Origin: Batillaria attramentaria
Taxonomy: Eukaryota; Mollusca; Gastropoda; Batillariidae
NCBI GenBank assembly: GCA_018292915.2
Contig: JACVVK020000480.1
Location: 272,501 to 336,500 of the forward strand
Reading direction: 5' to 3'
Length of the DNA: 64,000 bases
In this document: positions 1-11,710 of the stretch, piece after piece
How the letters are laid out: each line of letters opens with the position of its first letter
Position numbering within the stretch: the stretch's first letter is position 1
Position numbers and translations under genes: made by a program
The notes under the pieces: generated by a model
Database searches by the model: none
What the model was told of the DNA's origin: nothing
Seen by the model: the letters and a program-made list of their open reading frames with translations, nothing else

Positions 1-41
1 TCCCTCTTGGTAATGGGCTATGATGGCCTTCACCAATAAAC

Positions 42-43
<2 letters not shown>

Positions 44-121
<78 letters not shown>
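44..121 (+). repeat. (CT)n(CA)n compound microsatellite
   Basis: (CT)14 at 45-72, then (CA)n to 121. Confidence 0.97.
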
Positions 122-124
<3 letters not shown>

Positions 125-395
125 GTTCAAAACCGCACAAGTGGGTAACCTGCCATAATATGCACAAATGGGTTCCACCAGTTCTGTACCTCCTAGGGCT
201 CCAACGCTTGACACACTCTTTCATTGTGACTTGCTAATAACAACCATTACCAGAGATTTACAAAAATGTTTTTTGCCACCTCACGACAGACGTAGGAAAA
301 AGTGGGTTCATTTTATACAAGTGGGTTCATGCTATTTTTAGAGTGCCGAGTGTATAAAATTGGGTTCACCAAACCGGAAAACTGGGTTCATTGAT
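122..395 (+). repeat. GTGGGTTCA-rich degenerate repeat
   Basis: Follows (CT)n(CA)n. GTGGGT or TGGGTTCA recurs at about 140, 168, 303, 324, 362 and 383, often as ACAAGTGGGTTCA. The inverted relative at 5545-5690 also abuts a (CA)n tract. Confidence 0.55.
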
Positions 396-486
396 GTGGG
401 TGGTCGAGCAGGTGGGTGTTTTCATTGTTTTATGTCTTTATTCACCACGACGACTATTCTAAATATGGGGGAAACAAGGAAATAAG

Positions 487-562
487 AAGGACAAAATTTT
501 CTCCCGAGTTTTGAACCCGCAACCTCCATGTCCAATGCTCTAACCTATGAGGTAACCTGACT
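487..562 (-). mobile_element. tRNA-like SINE head fragment
   Basis: Minus strand reads CATAGGTTAGAGCATTGGAC, then GTTGCGGGTTCAAAACTCGG: an anticodon-arm-like segment and a B-box-like GGTTCAAAACT. There is no matching acceptor stem, so it is read as a decayed SINE head rather than a tRNA gene. Confidence 0.4.
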
Positions 563-599
563 CCCCTCATTCATGAGGTTGTGAATGCTTAATCATAAT

Positions 600-2090
600 G
601 TGGGTATGTGTGTTAGTTCCCAGTTTGGTGCTACCCAAAATCAAGATACTTCAGCTGATAAGAATAAACAAAAACATTCATTGTTTTTGTTTTTAAACTT
701 CATGTATCCTCTTGCTCCACACACTCACACACAGAGAGACAGACAGACAGAACTAAATCTCAAAAAGAACTGACACAGATTACTCTTTACTTTGTTTTTA
801 TTCAAATCAAAGTAACATTAACAGGAACAGAAGGTTCAATGACGCAAAATGCGATCATTTACAGGGTCCAAATCAACACTAAATGTTGTCAAACTTGTAT
901 ACAAGTTGTGTTTCTGATTTCAAAGAATTTGTCCTACTCAAAAATGGTTTACATACCATTTACATGTGACACATACAATTTAGGATTGAGACTAATTTTT
1001 GTCAAAAATCCATTTGAAGTATGTTGATTATTAATTGCTTAATGGAGCTACAGTATATTGAATTTTCCTACTTGGAAAAAATAGTGTGTCATCCCATGAC
1101 GTATGGCATTAACAAAAACTAGGAGAAAATTCGGGGAAAAAAGTTTTGTTTTTTTTTCCTCAGGAGTGTTACTGACACTGTTAATAAATTTAGCACAACT
1201 CTATGATGTCTTAGCCAACTGATCCACTTTCACTGAAGCATGCATGTACAGACTCTTGTATACTATCAGCCAAAATGGACTGGCCATAACTGATTGGTCG
1301 AAAGCATGGGAATGAGCAGTTACATAAATGGGGGAGGAAGGGAGGGGCGGTTTCCTATCAACTTGACAACAACAATAACGACAAAACCGCTCCGTCAACT
1401 GCAATGGAATCTTCATCGATCGACGTCAAAACAAATGTACTGGATTCCAAAAAATTATTACAATTTCAAGAGTAAACTCAAAATAGCTGCTTTAATGCCC
1501 AGCAAACTACACTGGTTCTTTTAGGGTGGTGCTGCTTTGACTTTTTAATGTGCCACACATGAACCAGAAGTTACAGCACAGGCTTCATGTTTCACCCCAG
1601 TTAAAGTATACTGACACTGGGTCACCTCGGAACTCAGGTCTTCCGCATACCAAGGTGGGCACCCTAACCACCGGGCCACCGCTGGGGTTCTCAATTTGTA
1701 GTGAGAAACAAAAATCATGCAAAGAATTAAACAAACAAAGAGACCCCCTTTCTATTTTCTTATACCACATTGTGAATTTGCACTGCAAAAGAGGGCTGGT
1801 CTGCAGAATACCTCCAAAAAGGCAAATAAAAAACAGACAGGAAGCCAAAGAACCCACAGAAATATTATTAGACGGATTTCTTAGAAACATGAAACTGGGA
1901 AAATAGAAGCAAGAAGTGCAAGTAAATGAAGAAAAATAATGTTGGACACTAAAATGAATGCATGCAGTGCCAGTTATAACACATGAAAGAACAAGTTATG
2001 GGCATTAATTTTCAAGATACCACATGATCAAAACATTCAACATTTCCTGAAAGTAGAAGGACAAAGCCCATGTGACTCACGTGTTCCAAT
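600..2090. other. No gene recognised
   Basis: AT-rich low-copy sequence. Short frames on both strands lack splice signals or protein-like composition. Nothing supported. Confidence 0.5.
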
Positions 2091-2094
2091 GACA

Positions 2095-3110
2095 CTGATC
2101 TTGTGACCTTGTCCCTAGGTCAAGGTCATCCTCACTTACATGGTTAGAAAGGTCTTGTCACAAACTACATTCTGGACAAGTTTCATTAGTGTAGTGCTAA
2201 TAGTTTCCAAGAAATTGAAAATGTTGCAGTTTTTCACGATTTCCATCAATTCCTGTGACCCTGACCTTGACCCAAGGTCATCCAAACTTATACATTAAGG
2301 AAGCCTTTCCGCACCGGCCCCCGTAGTGTAGTGGTGAGTACTTCGGATCATGGACCTGGAGACCCGGGTTCGAATCCCAGCCGAGGCAAGAGGGATTTTT
2401 CCTACCTAGGTCGGCTCCTACCCAGAGCGGGTGTGCTGTGGTCCCAGTGGGGAGGCTGTTGCCACACAGCCGAGATTCACCCACTTCACCGGTGTGACTT
2501 TGGGGGTGCTTCCCTTGGTATGACACGTTTTATGATGTGGATGATTACACGGCCGGCATCGCAGGTGCCGTAGTTCCCTGGCCTTGGTGAACGCCGGGAT
2601 ATTTATGGCAGGAAGCGAGGAATGCGGCCCTGTCCCGCAGTCCCAAACCACACGGACCTCCATAGCATCATCTTACCATCATCCTCATCTCTATCATCAT
2701 GCATAATAAAACTTACCCCAGCTTTCCAGCCCTCCGTGGATTCCACCCATGACCTGGGAGGAAGACCACTGGAGCTGGCAAAAAGAGTTGAGGGCAGCCC
2801 CCCCCCCCCCCCCCCCCAAAAAAAAAGCCCTTTCCCTAAACTACCCGTACACCAAGTTTCATTGTTATAGTAGCCATAGTCAAGGGGAAAATGCTTAAAG
2901 TTCTTTTTTTTTTTCAAAATTTTCCACTGATCTTGTGACCTTGACCTTGGGTCAAGGCCATCTTCACTTGTATTTCTTGAAAGGTCTTGTCACGTACTAC
3001 CTACTGGCCACGTTTCATAACTGTAGGGTAAATAGTTTCCGAGAATATTGTCCATGTTAAAGTTTGTGATGGACGGGCGGAAGGACGGACAATCGGGCGC
3101 CGGAGGGTCA
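2095..3110 (+). repeat. Degenerate tandem 'TGACCTTGACC' repeat, three units, interrupted by a SINE
   Basis: Units begin at about 2095, 2255 and 2930. Each has a palindromic block of the type TGACCTTGACCTTGGGTCAA, then GAAAGGTCTTGTCAC, a variable CTACTGG region, GTTTCAT and AATAGTTTCCGAGAA. The second unit is split by the SINE at 2311-2824. The third ends in GATGGACGGGCGGAAGGACGG. This repeat style is familiar from mollusc genomes. Confidence 0.7.
2311..2824 (+). mobile_element. tRNA-derived SINE, long type, inserted in an older repeat
   Basis: The head has pol III promoter boxes: A-box-like TAGTGTAGTGG at about 2325 and B box GGTTCGAATCC at 2369-2379. A ~430-bp body follows and ends in C- and A-rich sequence. 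Near-identical flanks AAGCCTTTCC (2301-2310) and AAGCCCTTTCC (2825-2835) look like a target duplication. The insertion splits a 'TGACCTTGACC' repeat unit. This is a different SINE family from the dominant one. Confidence 0.65.
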
Positions 3111-3534
3111 TTACATACTATAAGACTCACTTTTCATGTACATACTTGAGTCAATCATCACCTCCCTTATACAAAGTTGTACAATAAACACCTTCATTAA
3201 TTCAATGAATCAATAACAAAAAATAAATAAATAAATAATTTTTTTTTAAATCATGGACATTAAATCAACCGCCGCCGAAAGTCAGTGTGCTAGCAGTGAA
3301 AACAGCTAAACAAGCACAGAACTGTACACTCAGAAAGCATTTGAAAGTTGCATATGAACACTGATTTAAAAGACTGTGAAAAATCTACATGACATGAACT
3401 ACACAACAGATAGGAAACAACAACAACAACAAAATGGTGTTCAAATGCAAAGAAACCATAAAATTTCACAGAAGGCCATATCCCACAGCATAATCTTCAC
3501 GTGCGATCACGATCATCAGCAAATCAGCCAAATG

Positions 3535-5299
3535 TTAGCTAGAATTCCCCATACTGCTCCTCTCCCCACTTCGTAAAGCGTCACGCAAAATAAGAACAAT
3601 GTCACTCCCACTGTCGGATTTGGCCGACTCAGTGATAACCGAAGAAAGCGAAGCAGAATTTGAGAGGTCAGGAGAACCAGGCGCATAGTCCGGTACCTCC
3701 TCTTCAGCTGCACTGCTCTCCGCCTCAAGGACTTCCTGATCAACGTCAGGCTGACTTGCTGCACTGCGAGATTTGGACAAACAAAAGTCAACAACAGCCA
3801 GAATGTCAAAGCCCATATGGCTTATGTGTATTAACAAAGCATAAGGCTTTTTCATATGGGGTGAATGACGTATGTGTGTGTGTGTGTTTTCTTTCTCAGT
3901 CTGTCTCAGCAGAATGCATGTCACTGAAAACAAAAACTTAACTCAGCTTTTATCTCTAGTTTTCGGGCCGACCATTTTTTCCGGGCTACCAGATGCAAAG
4001 TATTATTGAAAGCAAGCATTCTGGGCCCTGGTTTGGCTTAGAAAAAAAACAACAACAAAATTTCCACTAAATTAGTAAATTAGTAAGTGTAAGTGTAAAG
4101 TTTGCACTTACCCCTTTTCATTTATTATCCCTGAAGACTTCAAATACTCGAAGACAGTTGACGCATTCAAAGATCCTGTCTGAAAAAAAATGGAAATTAT
4201 ACGAGACTTATACAACTGGTACTGTACATATACACACAATCCACCAAGGGCTTAAGAGATCAATAGCGATCGACACAATTGATCTCTCAGATGATTGATC
4301 TCTTAAATTTGTCGGTCGCACAACATCATTCTGTTGATCACACAGCACAATTTATCACCCGATGATGAGCTTATAGTGTAGATCAAATGACTGCTCTGCG
4401 CAATGTGACAAGCACTTTCTTGTGGTGGTACAGCGCATATAGATGGCTGGGCTGAACTCAGCAGCAGAAAATCACATACACCAGGAAGACACCCCACCCC
4501 CCCCCCCCTCCTCCTCTCAATAAAACGGCATCTTTTTCAAAACAGTGGCTGAAGTAAAAGGCAATGAGTCTTGGATTTGATCCCAAATGGGGTAAGAATT
4601 TGATCTAGGATTTTGCCTTCTTCAAAATCAAACTCATTTGCACACACGAGTGTGGTGCTTACTCCGAGTACATACAAGTACAACATTTATCATCAAGTGT
4701 ACTCGTTAAAGATCCAGTCTCCATCATTCGTAAGAGAAGGCCATTGTCTGCCGGTGGAATAAACACACCTAACTTACATGCACCAACAGTCACAGAATCT
4801 TCAGCAAATAGTAAAGTTGGCCACTAAAATGGAAACACATTTTGCGCGAGCGAACATTGTAGACAACACAATATTGTCGACATTCGTACATTGTAGGCAA
4901 CACAATCTTATCATTAGACTCACTGCACTGAGCGATCGACAGATTGTTGTGCGATTGACAGATGACAACGGAGGCAAGTGTGTGTGTCACGCGACCGATC
5001 GAATAATGCAAATCGTTGGTGCACGCTGACACCCGTTTCTCCCCGCGCAGTTTCTAATGAAAGTCAGCCGTTCTACACCCTTTCCCATGCCTAAAGATAG
5101 TACATTAATAGATGAATTGTTTGTCGGGAAAACAAAATCAAGCGCCTTCAGCCAACTGGAATGCTGGTGTGTTTCACTGAAAGTGAAACTGATTTTGATC
5201 TGAGAAGTAGGTCGTTGTAGTCAGGAAATGACAAGACGGACAAGACAAGACTCAAGCATAGATCAAATGCACAACAGTACTCACCTTTTTATTTTCCAT
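3535..5299 (-). CDS. Three-exon host gene, small Ser/Glu-rich protein, family not recognised
   Basis: Exon 1 5285-5299 (MENKK, donor GTGAGTACT), exon 2 4112-4179 (acceptor TTTTTTTTCAG, donor GTAAGTGC), exon 3 3535-3763 (acceptor CCAAATCTCGCAG, stop at 3535). Phases fit across both junctions and give a 103-aa product. Residues 6-28 form a short segment with STVFEYLKSSGII that could be a helix. The rest is acidic and Ser-rich (EAESSAAEEEVPDYAPGS) and ends RSSMGNSS. It is probably intracellular: no signal peptide or membrane segment. A CCGGAAGT (ETS-type) promoter motif lies at 5393-5400, about 90 bp upstream of the start codon. Only two of the introns' ends were checked, and a longer or alternatively spliced gene is possible. 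I do not recognise the family. Confidence 0.55.
4625..4770 (+). repeat. Repeat with ATCAAGTGTACTCGTTAAAG
   Basis: ATCAAGTGTACTCGTTAAAG, ATCCAGT and TGCCGGTGGAATAAACAC resemble 12126-12260 (ATCAAGTGTGCACGTTAAAG, ATCCCAT, CCCCGGTGGGAGCAACCCAG). Such GTTAAAGATCC blocks are common in dispersed invertebrate repeats. Confidence 0.4.
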
Positions 5300-5390
5300 G
5301 TCTGGGACGCAAGAATGCTGAAAGTTGCAGAAAACTATCCATGAAAGCACCACAAATTCCACAAACAGCGGCACGCGCGTATTAACCGCG

Positions 5391-5400
5391 AACCGGAAGT
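5391..5400. promoter_or_regulatory. ETS/GABP-type motif near the start of the 3.5-5.3 kb gene
   Basis: AACCGGAAGT in a CpG-containing stretch (GCACGCGCGTATTAACCGCG precedes it), about 90 bp upstream of the start codon on the minus strand. This is the usual place for a TATA-less housekeeping promoter. Confidence 0.4.
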
Positions 5401-5544
5401 GACATAAAACAATAGCTCTTCAGAGTGACTTCCCCTTGAAACCTGCCAAAGGCAGAAACCGACACACACCACGGAGTGTGAAATCGCAAACACTCAAAGT
5501 TGGAAAAAGTTGAGTAGTGGGGGTTCAGTGAGATATTTATAGGG

Positions 5545-5680
5545 GGGTATTTTTAGAGCATTTGCTACTCTTTCCAAGTATTGAAAAAAGTGGGTTTACC
5601 GATCGTGAACCCACTTTTTTTTGTAAACCCACTTGTATTGAGTGTTTCCAGGTTCGTGAACCCACTTGTGCAGTTTTTCA

Positions 5681-5690
<10 letters not shown>
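5545..5690 (-). repeat. GTGGGTTCA-rich repeat, inverted relative
   Basis: Minus-strand CACAAGTGGGTTCACGAACC, TACAAGTGGGTTTAC and AAGTGGGTTCACGATCGG. It ends at the (CA)n tract 5686-5733. Includes a local GTGGGTTTACC...GTGAACCCAC inverted pair. Confidence 0.55.
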
Positions 5691-5735
<45 letters not shown>

Positions 5736-5739
5736 TTTT

Positions 5740-7428
5740 CTACAATTATAGTCTTCCTTCCGTTTTTCAGTCCATATCCCTTGTGGGTTCGTCGAGTCTG
5801 ATTTTGGCTCATATCCTTGCCACGACAGACCTAGTCATGGTCTCCTCTCTCCTGAAATCGAGAGTCATGGATCCTAGCGTAGAAAAAAAATTAACACATT
5901 AATATCTCTGTGGTGGCTGGACCAATATTTAAATACTGATAGGATACAAGTGACGCTGAATAACGCTCCATGAAAATATACACTTTGGCCTTGCAAGCTA
6001 CCGTGCATGATTGTCTGAGTGGAAAATGCCCAACTCTAACACTGCGAGCTGAGGTTCGTCTGCTTGGCAGCCATTTGCATGGTGTCGGCGCATGCGTGCC
6101 TGAATAGAAAACCGCGGGAAAAGTCGGAGATTTCTAAAGGTGGGCAGATCAGACAAAAGCTGACAGAATAACAGGAATTGATGTAATATCTCTTTGTCAG
6201 TCTCAAAAACAGTTGGCTGAAAAATCTCACAGGTCCTGTACTGCTTTCTACAAGCTTTTCTTAATCAGAAAACTCACTCAGCGAAAAGATTTTTCAACTA
6301 AAACGTAAGTCAGTTCAAGATCCCTCGAATCTGACAGGCCGGCATGCTGATCCCTCCCAACCGCATAGCAGAAAGATCTACACAAACACACGAGATTTTT
6401 CTTTGATGACTGAACGAAATTTCTGATTACCACTGATTTGATGTGATCACTGATCATCATGGTGTGAGTGTTTATGTTATGTCTCTCTAGATCTAGATTG
6501 TGAGCCGACAAGCAAATTCACGTGGAAGGATGGTAGTGAGGAGAAAGAATAAAAGGAAAAAAGGGGGCGGGGCGTAAAATACGGCAAGCACTATTACACA
6601 GCTGCTGTACTTTTTAAACTTTACAAAATCACTGTCACATAATCCAGTGTGTTAAATTGTACGTGCAGTTTTGCTTTCCAGGGACAAGGTCGGTGTAAAC
6701 TAGCATGCACAATCAAACGCAAAACAGTAATGGAAAACGTTGAATCTAAACACTGAGATGATTTAAGTCCATCCCATACAAATCAAGACTCTCATCTTTT
6801 TTGTCCCTGTACTGTAAACAGACGTATAGATCTATACGTCGATGGTACTGTACCAACATTGGCTGTCAAGAGCATTACATGTTTGGCAGCGTGAGCGGGG
6901 AAAACAGCAACATGGTTCAAACTGAAAATGTTGCCACTTCGCATTGTCAGACTCTTGACGTCAATGGCACCACGCGCACCACGTTTGTATGTGGGCACTT
7001 GTTTTCAAATGTTTTTTCCTTTGGAGCGAAATGATCCAGTTTGCTGAAGTTGATCAATAAAATTGTATTGATGATCTTTGGTTTTCCCTCTGTTGTTGTA
7101 TGTTTCTAAAAAGCATCCATGTCTGTGCTTGGGACTGCTGATAAGACAGTCAAAACATGCTTGGTGAGGGGATGAGGATCTTTGTAAATTAGGCTTTTGG
7201 TTGTCCTTTGAGTTGGTCAGACCAGACACAGCGAATGGTCAGACATCAGATTCCTGACCGGCGAAGGTTGTCCGATTTCATTTAAGACTTTTTTAATGTT
7301 TGGCAGATAGTACACATTGTATATTTTAATTCATATACAACTAGGTCTGTTGTACTGCAAACAAAAACGCATAAATGGGCACACTAACCGTATCTATTTA
7401 TATTTTAGTATTATTTGTACTGTTTAAT

Positions 7429-7465
<37 letters not shown>

Positions 7466-8340
7466 TATAATGAGAAACATCGAAAGACGTAATGTTCAGG
7501 TAGTGTATGTTGAAATTTATCAGCCTTGTGATTAGGACATCACTTGGAAGGTCACACATTATCAAACGTTTCCTTTTGTACATTTATTTCTAGACACATG
7601 TTGATCAGTTACAACACAAACATTTTGGCCAATGGGGACAAAGTTTACCATTCAGGTTGGAAACATGGCAGCACATGGAAACTGATCAGATTTAGGACTG
7701 ACCATACAGTAATGATAAAAACAAAAACAAAACTAAATGCCATTTCTTTCAAATGTTACAACAGTGAAACAAGTGCTTGGACAACTAGCAAATTACAGAT
7801 AACAGAAAATGTATACCTGAAATATATTCTTTAGATTCTCACTGTTCCTTCAGCCCTAGCCAAGTCAGATTCACACTTCAAACAGAGTTTAGTACTAAAT
7901 GTATTTCAAAAAGGTGGGGGTGGGGGTATGGCAGTTTGAATTGAGCGTCAAGTGTCTGATTAGATGAGGGAATTTTGGGACTGAATTTCACTAGTGTCAA
8001 TACTGGAAAAGGTCTTGTCCTATTACAACCGGCTTTGACATCACCATTATGGTAACAAAAGATAATTTTAATGAGGGAATTTTAGTGTCCAAGATGCCCG
8101 GTCTGTTGATCCTGAGGTACATGTAGCAGGTAACAATCCCATGGTAGGTAGGGATATCACTGGCGATTGCTTTCTGAGGGGATTTCATATCGGTTAAACA
8201 CAGATTTAGGCCAGTTTAAGAATATGTAATCTTTGCTCTCAGTTTGTAGTACATGTACATGGATTCAACACAATAGAGGTTGTCTGGTACGCTTGTTGCT
8301 AACTTTAACATTAAAACAAAAAAGCAAAAGTGGACCTAAC
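5740..8340. other. No gene firmly recognised
   Basis: Low-copy DNA, probably intron or intergenic. A plus-strand AATAAA at about 7057 follows an open frame ending at 7034, and a minus-strand frame at 7005-7229 is rich in polar residues. Neither has convincing splice sites. (CA)n at 7434-7461. Confidence 0.4.
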
Positions 8341-8349
8341 TAAACTTAC

Positions 8350-8494
8350 CACTTGGTGTTGACTTGAATAATCGCCATGTTGAACATGATATTAGATGAT
8401 GACACATTTGTAAACATATTTGCAGGAGCTGGTTGTTTTGAGCAGGACCTGGGCCTGAAATAAATGCATACATGCAGATCAAAGTGATGTTGTA

Positions 8495-8526
<32 letters not shown>

Positions 8527-9092
8527 ACACACACACACTTACCCCACAGATCTGTAAAAAAAAAAAAAAAAAAAAAAAAAATTGGTGATGGTGTGCATGG
8601 TTTCTCTTCAGTCCTCATTTGTACTGATCTTGCATGATACATGTACTTCATAGACTGTTCAAACACACACAAAACACTTTGGTATACAACTGACTTGTAC
8701 TGCACGCTTACTGAAATAGCTGCTGGTGAGTCTGACATGAGATCTATCTCTACACTGCCTGAGATCATACTTGCAATACCTATGTACAGACCAATGCCAC
8801 AGCAAAATGCACACTGTGCCCTGCTTTTCAGTCCCCCCCCCCTTCCTGCTGCACCAATGCACACCTATCTCATCAGTGCTCTGCAATAACATGACAAAGT
8901 CCAGGGAAAAGAATATCCCAAGTGTCTATCATGTCACAGTCAGCAGGGGGAAAACACAGTAGGACCATGCTCACCTTCGTAGAATGGATACTGTCTGTGT
9001 ATGTGATTATTAAAACTGCTGTGAGAGTCAGAATCTAATGCAGCACTCCCTCCAGTTTTACTCCGTTGCCTCCCAGTACTGCCTCTACTCAT
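8350..9092 (-). CDS. Candidate multi-exon minus-strand gene with a possible 9-nt microexon
   Basis: Exon candidate 8975-9092 begins at an ATG and encodes 39 residues, with SRGSTGRQRSKTGG and NNHIHRQYPFYE. Donor GTGAGCATGG. Exon candidate 8350-8454 has acceptor GCATTTATTTCAG and donor GTAAGTTTA and is open in the matching phase (GPGPAQNNQLLQ...). Between them, TTTTTTACAG|ATCTGTGGG|GTAAGTG at 8543-8551 would be a frame-preserving 9-nt microexon. A (CA)n and a 25-nt poly-A tract lie beside it. Further 3' exons were not identified, so the model is incomplete. Family not recognised. Confidence 0.33.
8496..8582 (+). repeat. (CA)n and 25-nt poly-A
   Basis: (CA)n with CGCACA interruptions 8496-8538 and poly-A 8557-8581. 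These flank the possible microexon. Confidence 0.95.
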
Positions 9093-9214
9093 CCCTCTCC
9101 AACTTTCCTGGACTCCCTTCACAGTACACATCTTCCACACCCACCAGAACTCGACTGATTAGTGATTAGTGTAGATTGATCACCTCCTACTTCCCATCAT
9201 CAGAGTCATTTTCC

Positions 9215-9310
9215 TCCAATTCTTCTACATGCCCGAAGGAATCATGAAAACCGCCGTCCAAATCTACGAATCTTGCCACACTCTAATCTTCACTTTCTGC
9301 ACCATTCCCC
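9215..9310 (-). other. Short acidic reading frame, possible terminal exon
   Basis: Minus-strand frame with GFHDSFGHVEELEENDSDDG then a stop at about 9201. Compositionally protein-like, but no convincing acceptor was found. It could be an alternative 3' end or chance. Confidence 0.18.
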
Positions 9311-10036
9311 GGAATATTGAACAAAATTCCACGATTATCCCCATTACGTAATGGTCGCGCGGCCATCTTGTTGATACGAAAATCTAAAGTAGATTTTCAC
9401 ACGAACATTTATAGAAACGTAAAACCACTCGTAGATAAATATTGCTGTTTGATGTAAGGAGCGAGACCGCGTCCTTCGACTTTGCGAAACTATTCAGAAT
9501 ATCCCAGGTAAACCACTGAATATTTCGCTAACGTCATATTTTGAGAAAATCGATTCTCGCCTGCCAAAGTCGCTGACGTGTTCTACACGGTAGCTGAGGA
9601 AGCAGTAGACAAGAAATGCAGTAATTCTGAGTTATACAAACGCCACCAGCGACATTTTGAAGTACAATCCGATAGCAGTATGTTACTGGTATGAGTGATC
9701 GAGTGCGAACATTTCAAGATAATAGATAGATCTGGTTCCTGCCTAGTCTGTACAATTTAGTAACTGCAGACATGTATCCGTAAAGGCTTTCTTTGAAACT
9801 TGAAGCAGGCTTTTCAGTTCTAGCATTTAAAGGTCTAAAACCACTCTAGTCAGTGTCCTAAAATAGTCGGCTGCTAAGACAAAGGTATCAGTGACGCGAC
9901 GTTACTTTGCTTGTCGGCTCACACGCTTCCTTGTCGGACTCAGACGACAATCTGTCTAAACTGACAGAGATCATGTTGTTTTGAAATAAAGGGGGAAAAT
10001 GGACGTACAAATACAGTACACTCAAACACACTGCTT

Positions 10037-10150
10037 ACCTTCAACCACGACGAAGAAATCACAACGCGGATTGAGACTGATTGAGGAAGTATCCGTGTTA
10101 GTATCCTTTCGTGAAAAATGTCGCAGGAAAGTGCGCGCGGGTTGGTGTGA
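10037..10150 (-). other. Candidate 5' exon with strong donor
   Basis: Minus strand CGTCGTGGTTGAAG|GTAAGCAGTG gives a consensus donor at 10038. No ATG precedes it in the open frame, so it may be a non-coding first exon of the 8.3-9.1 kb gene. GCGGAAGTT (ETS-like) lies further upstream at about 10250. Confidence 0.25.
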
Positions 10151-10978
10151 GGTCAATTGGGAGATAATTAAAACATGGAAGATAACTCTGAAATAACAAT
10201 GAGTTCATTCCCTTCAGTTTTCGCTGTGCGCCATAAGGGATCCCATTCTAACTTCCGCAGACGGCCGGTTGAAGCCGTGAACATTTCAATCAAGTTCAGC
10301 TATAAAAATCATCGTACAGCTTAGGTACGCTGTCAGTTTTCTTATATTAGCCTGACGTTTTCCTGTGCCATAGCCACCACGAAAAAAATGTAGCCACCAA
10401 AAAGTTTCTTCGCTTGGATCCCTGACCCAGGATGTGACTTCCCCGATCACTCATGGGTTACCCGGACTACGACAGACCCCAGACGGCGAATAGTTTGCAC
10501 GTGTCTAAGTGGCATCATGCTTTTAGCTTTGTAAACAGCCTAGGTCGCTCTCTCAGCTCTGTGCACTTAACTCCAACCCCTTTCAATATTCACGAATCTG
10601 TAGCCAAAGGAACATCACGGCTTGTTTTTTTTCCGAAAAAAAAATTGCAACGGAAACTGCAAAATGCTTTTTGGTTAGGCTGATGGTTTTGTGGCCAGTA
10701 ATTGTAACGCAAACTAATAACCAGTGCCATGGATACCTCGTCCATTATTCATGCAAATGTGTTTGATGATCATCATCTGTTCTTTCAAGCAGGTCTCATG
10801 GTTTTTACATTGGGCATGACAAAAGATGGATTGTGGCATCGCCTACTCTCTGTTCATAATGCTATTATCGTGCGCATAATCCCAGGGAGCGGAATTGGCA
10901 AAATAATGCCTCTCAGTGTTTATCAGATCACGAATACATGCTAGACGATGTGCACCATTATTTGCTTTAGATTTTCCA

Positions 10979-11240
10979 TCACAAATATGCACCGTGAAAT
11001 ACCGCGCTCTTTGTCGATTGTTCTTCGAGAACAATTCTGACGCTTTTAGCCTCTGCTTTGATATACAGAAGAGAGGCTAGGTTGTCAGACTGCGGCGGTA
11101 TGTCAGTGACAAATGTGGCAATGCGCAACGAGCTCAATGGAAGTGCTCGTTGATGCTGGAATGGACACTGTCGCGTAGTTTTGGCGAGAGGGAACGTCGC
11201 TTGCCATGTCGAATGCGACCGTGTCTCCGAAAGCAGAATT
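10979..11240 (-). other. Protein-like open frames of uncertain status
   Basis: Two overlapping minus-strand frames are open after a fair acceptor (TTAATTCTGCTTTCGGAG). One has DTVAFDMASDVPSRQNYATV and stops at 11103. The other continues to 10979. They cannot be told apart without homology. The longer frame also runs backwards into a SINE, which argues against it. Confidence 0.18.
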
Positions 11241-11353
11241 AACATATACATGTAGCCCACAGGCCCGTAGCCAAGCCCTCTGATTCTCAGTGGCAACCCG
11301 TCTGATTTCTCTCCGCGGCACAACGCGTTACGTCCATGGCGCCATTTGCTGGG

Positions 11354-11517
11354 GTGGGTGGGTGTTTGGGAGTTTAACGCCCTTTTCCACCACAGGAGGA
11401 TGGTATCAAAGACGGGGCAACGATGAAAAGGCCAGCACAAATATTTGGCCCCAGCCGGGATTTGAACTCAGTCCAGCATTAGAAGTCCAACGCTCTACCA
11501 CTCGGCCACCCCGCCTC
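11354..11517 (-). mobile_element. tRNA-Arg-like SINE, full length
   Basis: Family layout in sense orientation: GAGCCGGGGTGGCCGAATGG head, TGGACTTCTAATGCTCGGG anticodon arm, GAGTTCGAATCCCGGC B-box arm, then GGGGCCAAATATTTGTGCTG body, TTTGATATCA, GTGGTGGAAAAGGACGTTAA and a CCCAAACACCCACC tail. This copy has a perfect 12-bp TSD, CCATTTGCTGGG, at 11342-11353 and 11518-11529. Confidence 0.85.
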
Positions 11518-11537
11518 CCATTTGCTGGGAAATGTGC

Positions 11538-11640
11538 GATTTCAAGATGAAAGACATTGACGTAATGGTTCAAGATGAAAGACATTGACGTAATGGTCTT
11601 TTTCCACCAGATGACGTCATAGATTTACTGTGTTTTGTCA
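11538..11640 (+). repeat. Partial third copy of the CRE-containing repeat, with a 28-bp tandem duplication
   Basis: CAAGATGAAAGACATTGACG plus TAATGGTT occurs twice (11543 and 11571, exact 28-bp period), then CAGATGACGTCATAGATTTA as in 29.7 kb. Confidence 0.65.
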
Positions 11641-11710
11641 TTACACGGCAGCTTTGTCAAGCAAACCAAGGTTTCCCTGCCAACGATACAGACAGACAAA
11701 AAAGAGATAA

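Noticed and set aside
6801..7034. Plus-strand terminal exon followed by AATAAA at about 7057
   Set aside because: The acceptor is weak and the antisense frame is equally open; evidence was too thin for a gene call.
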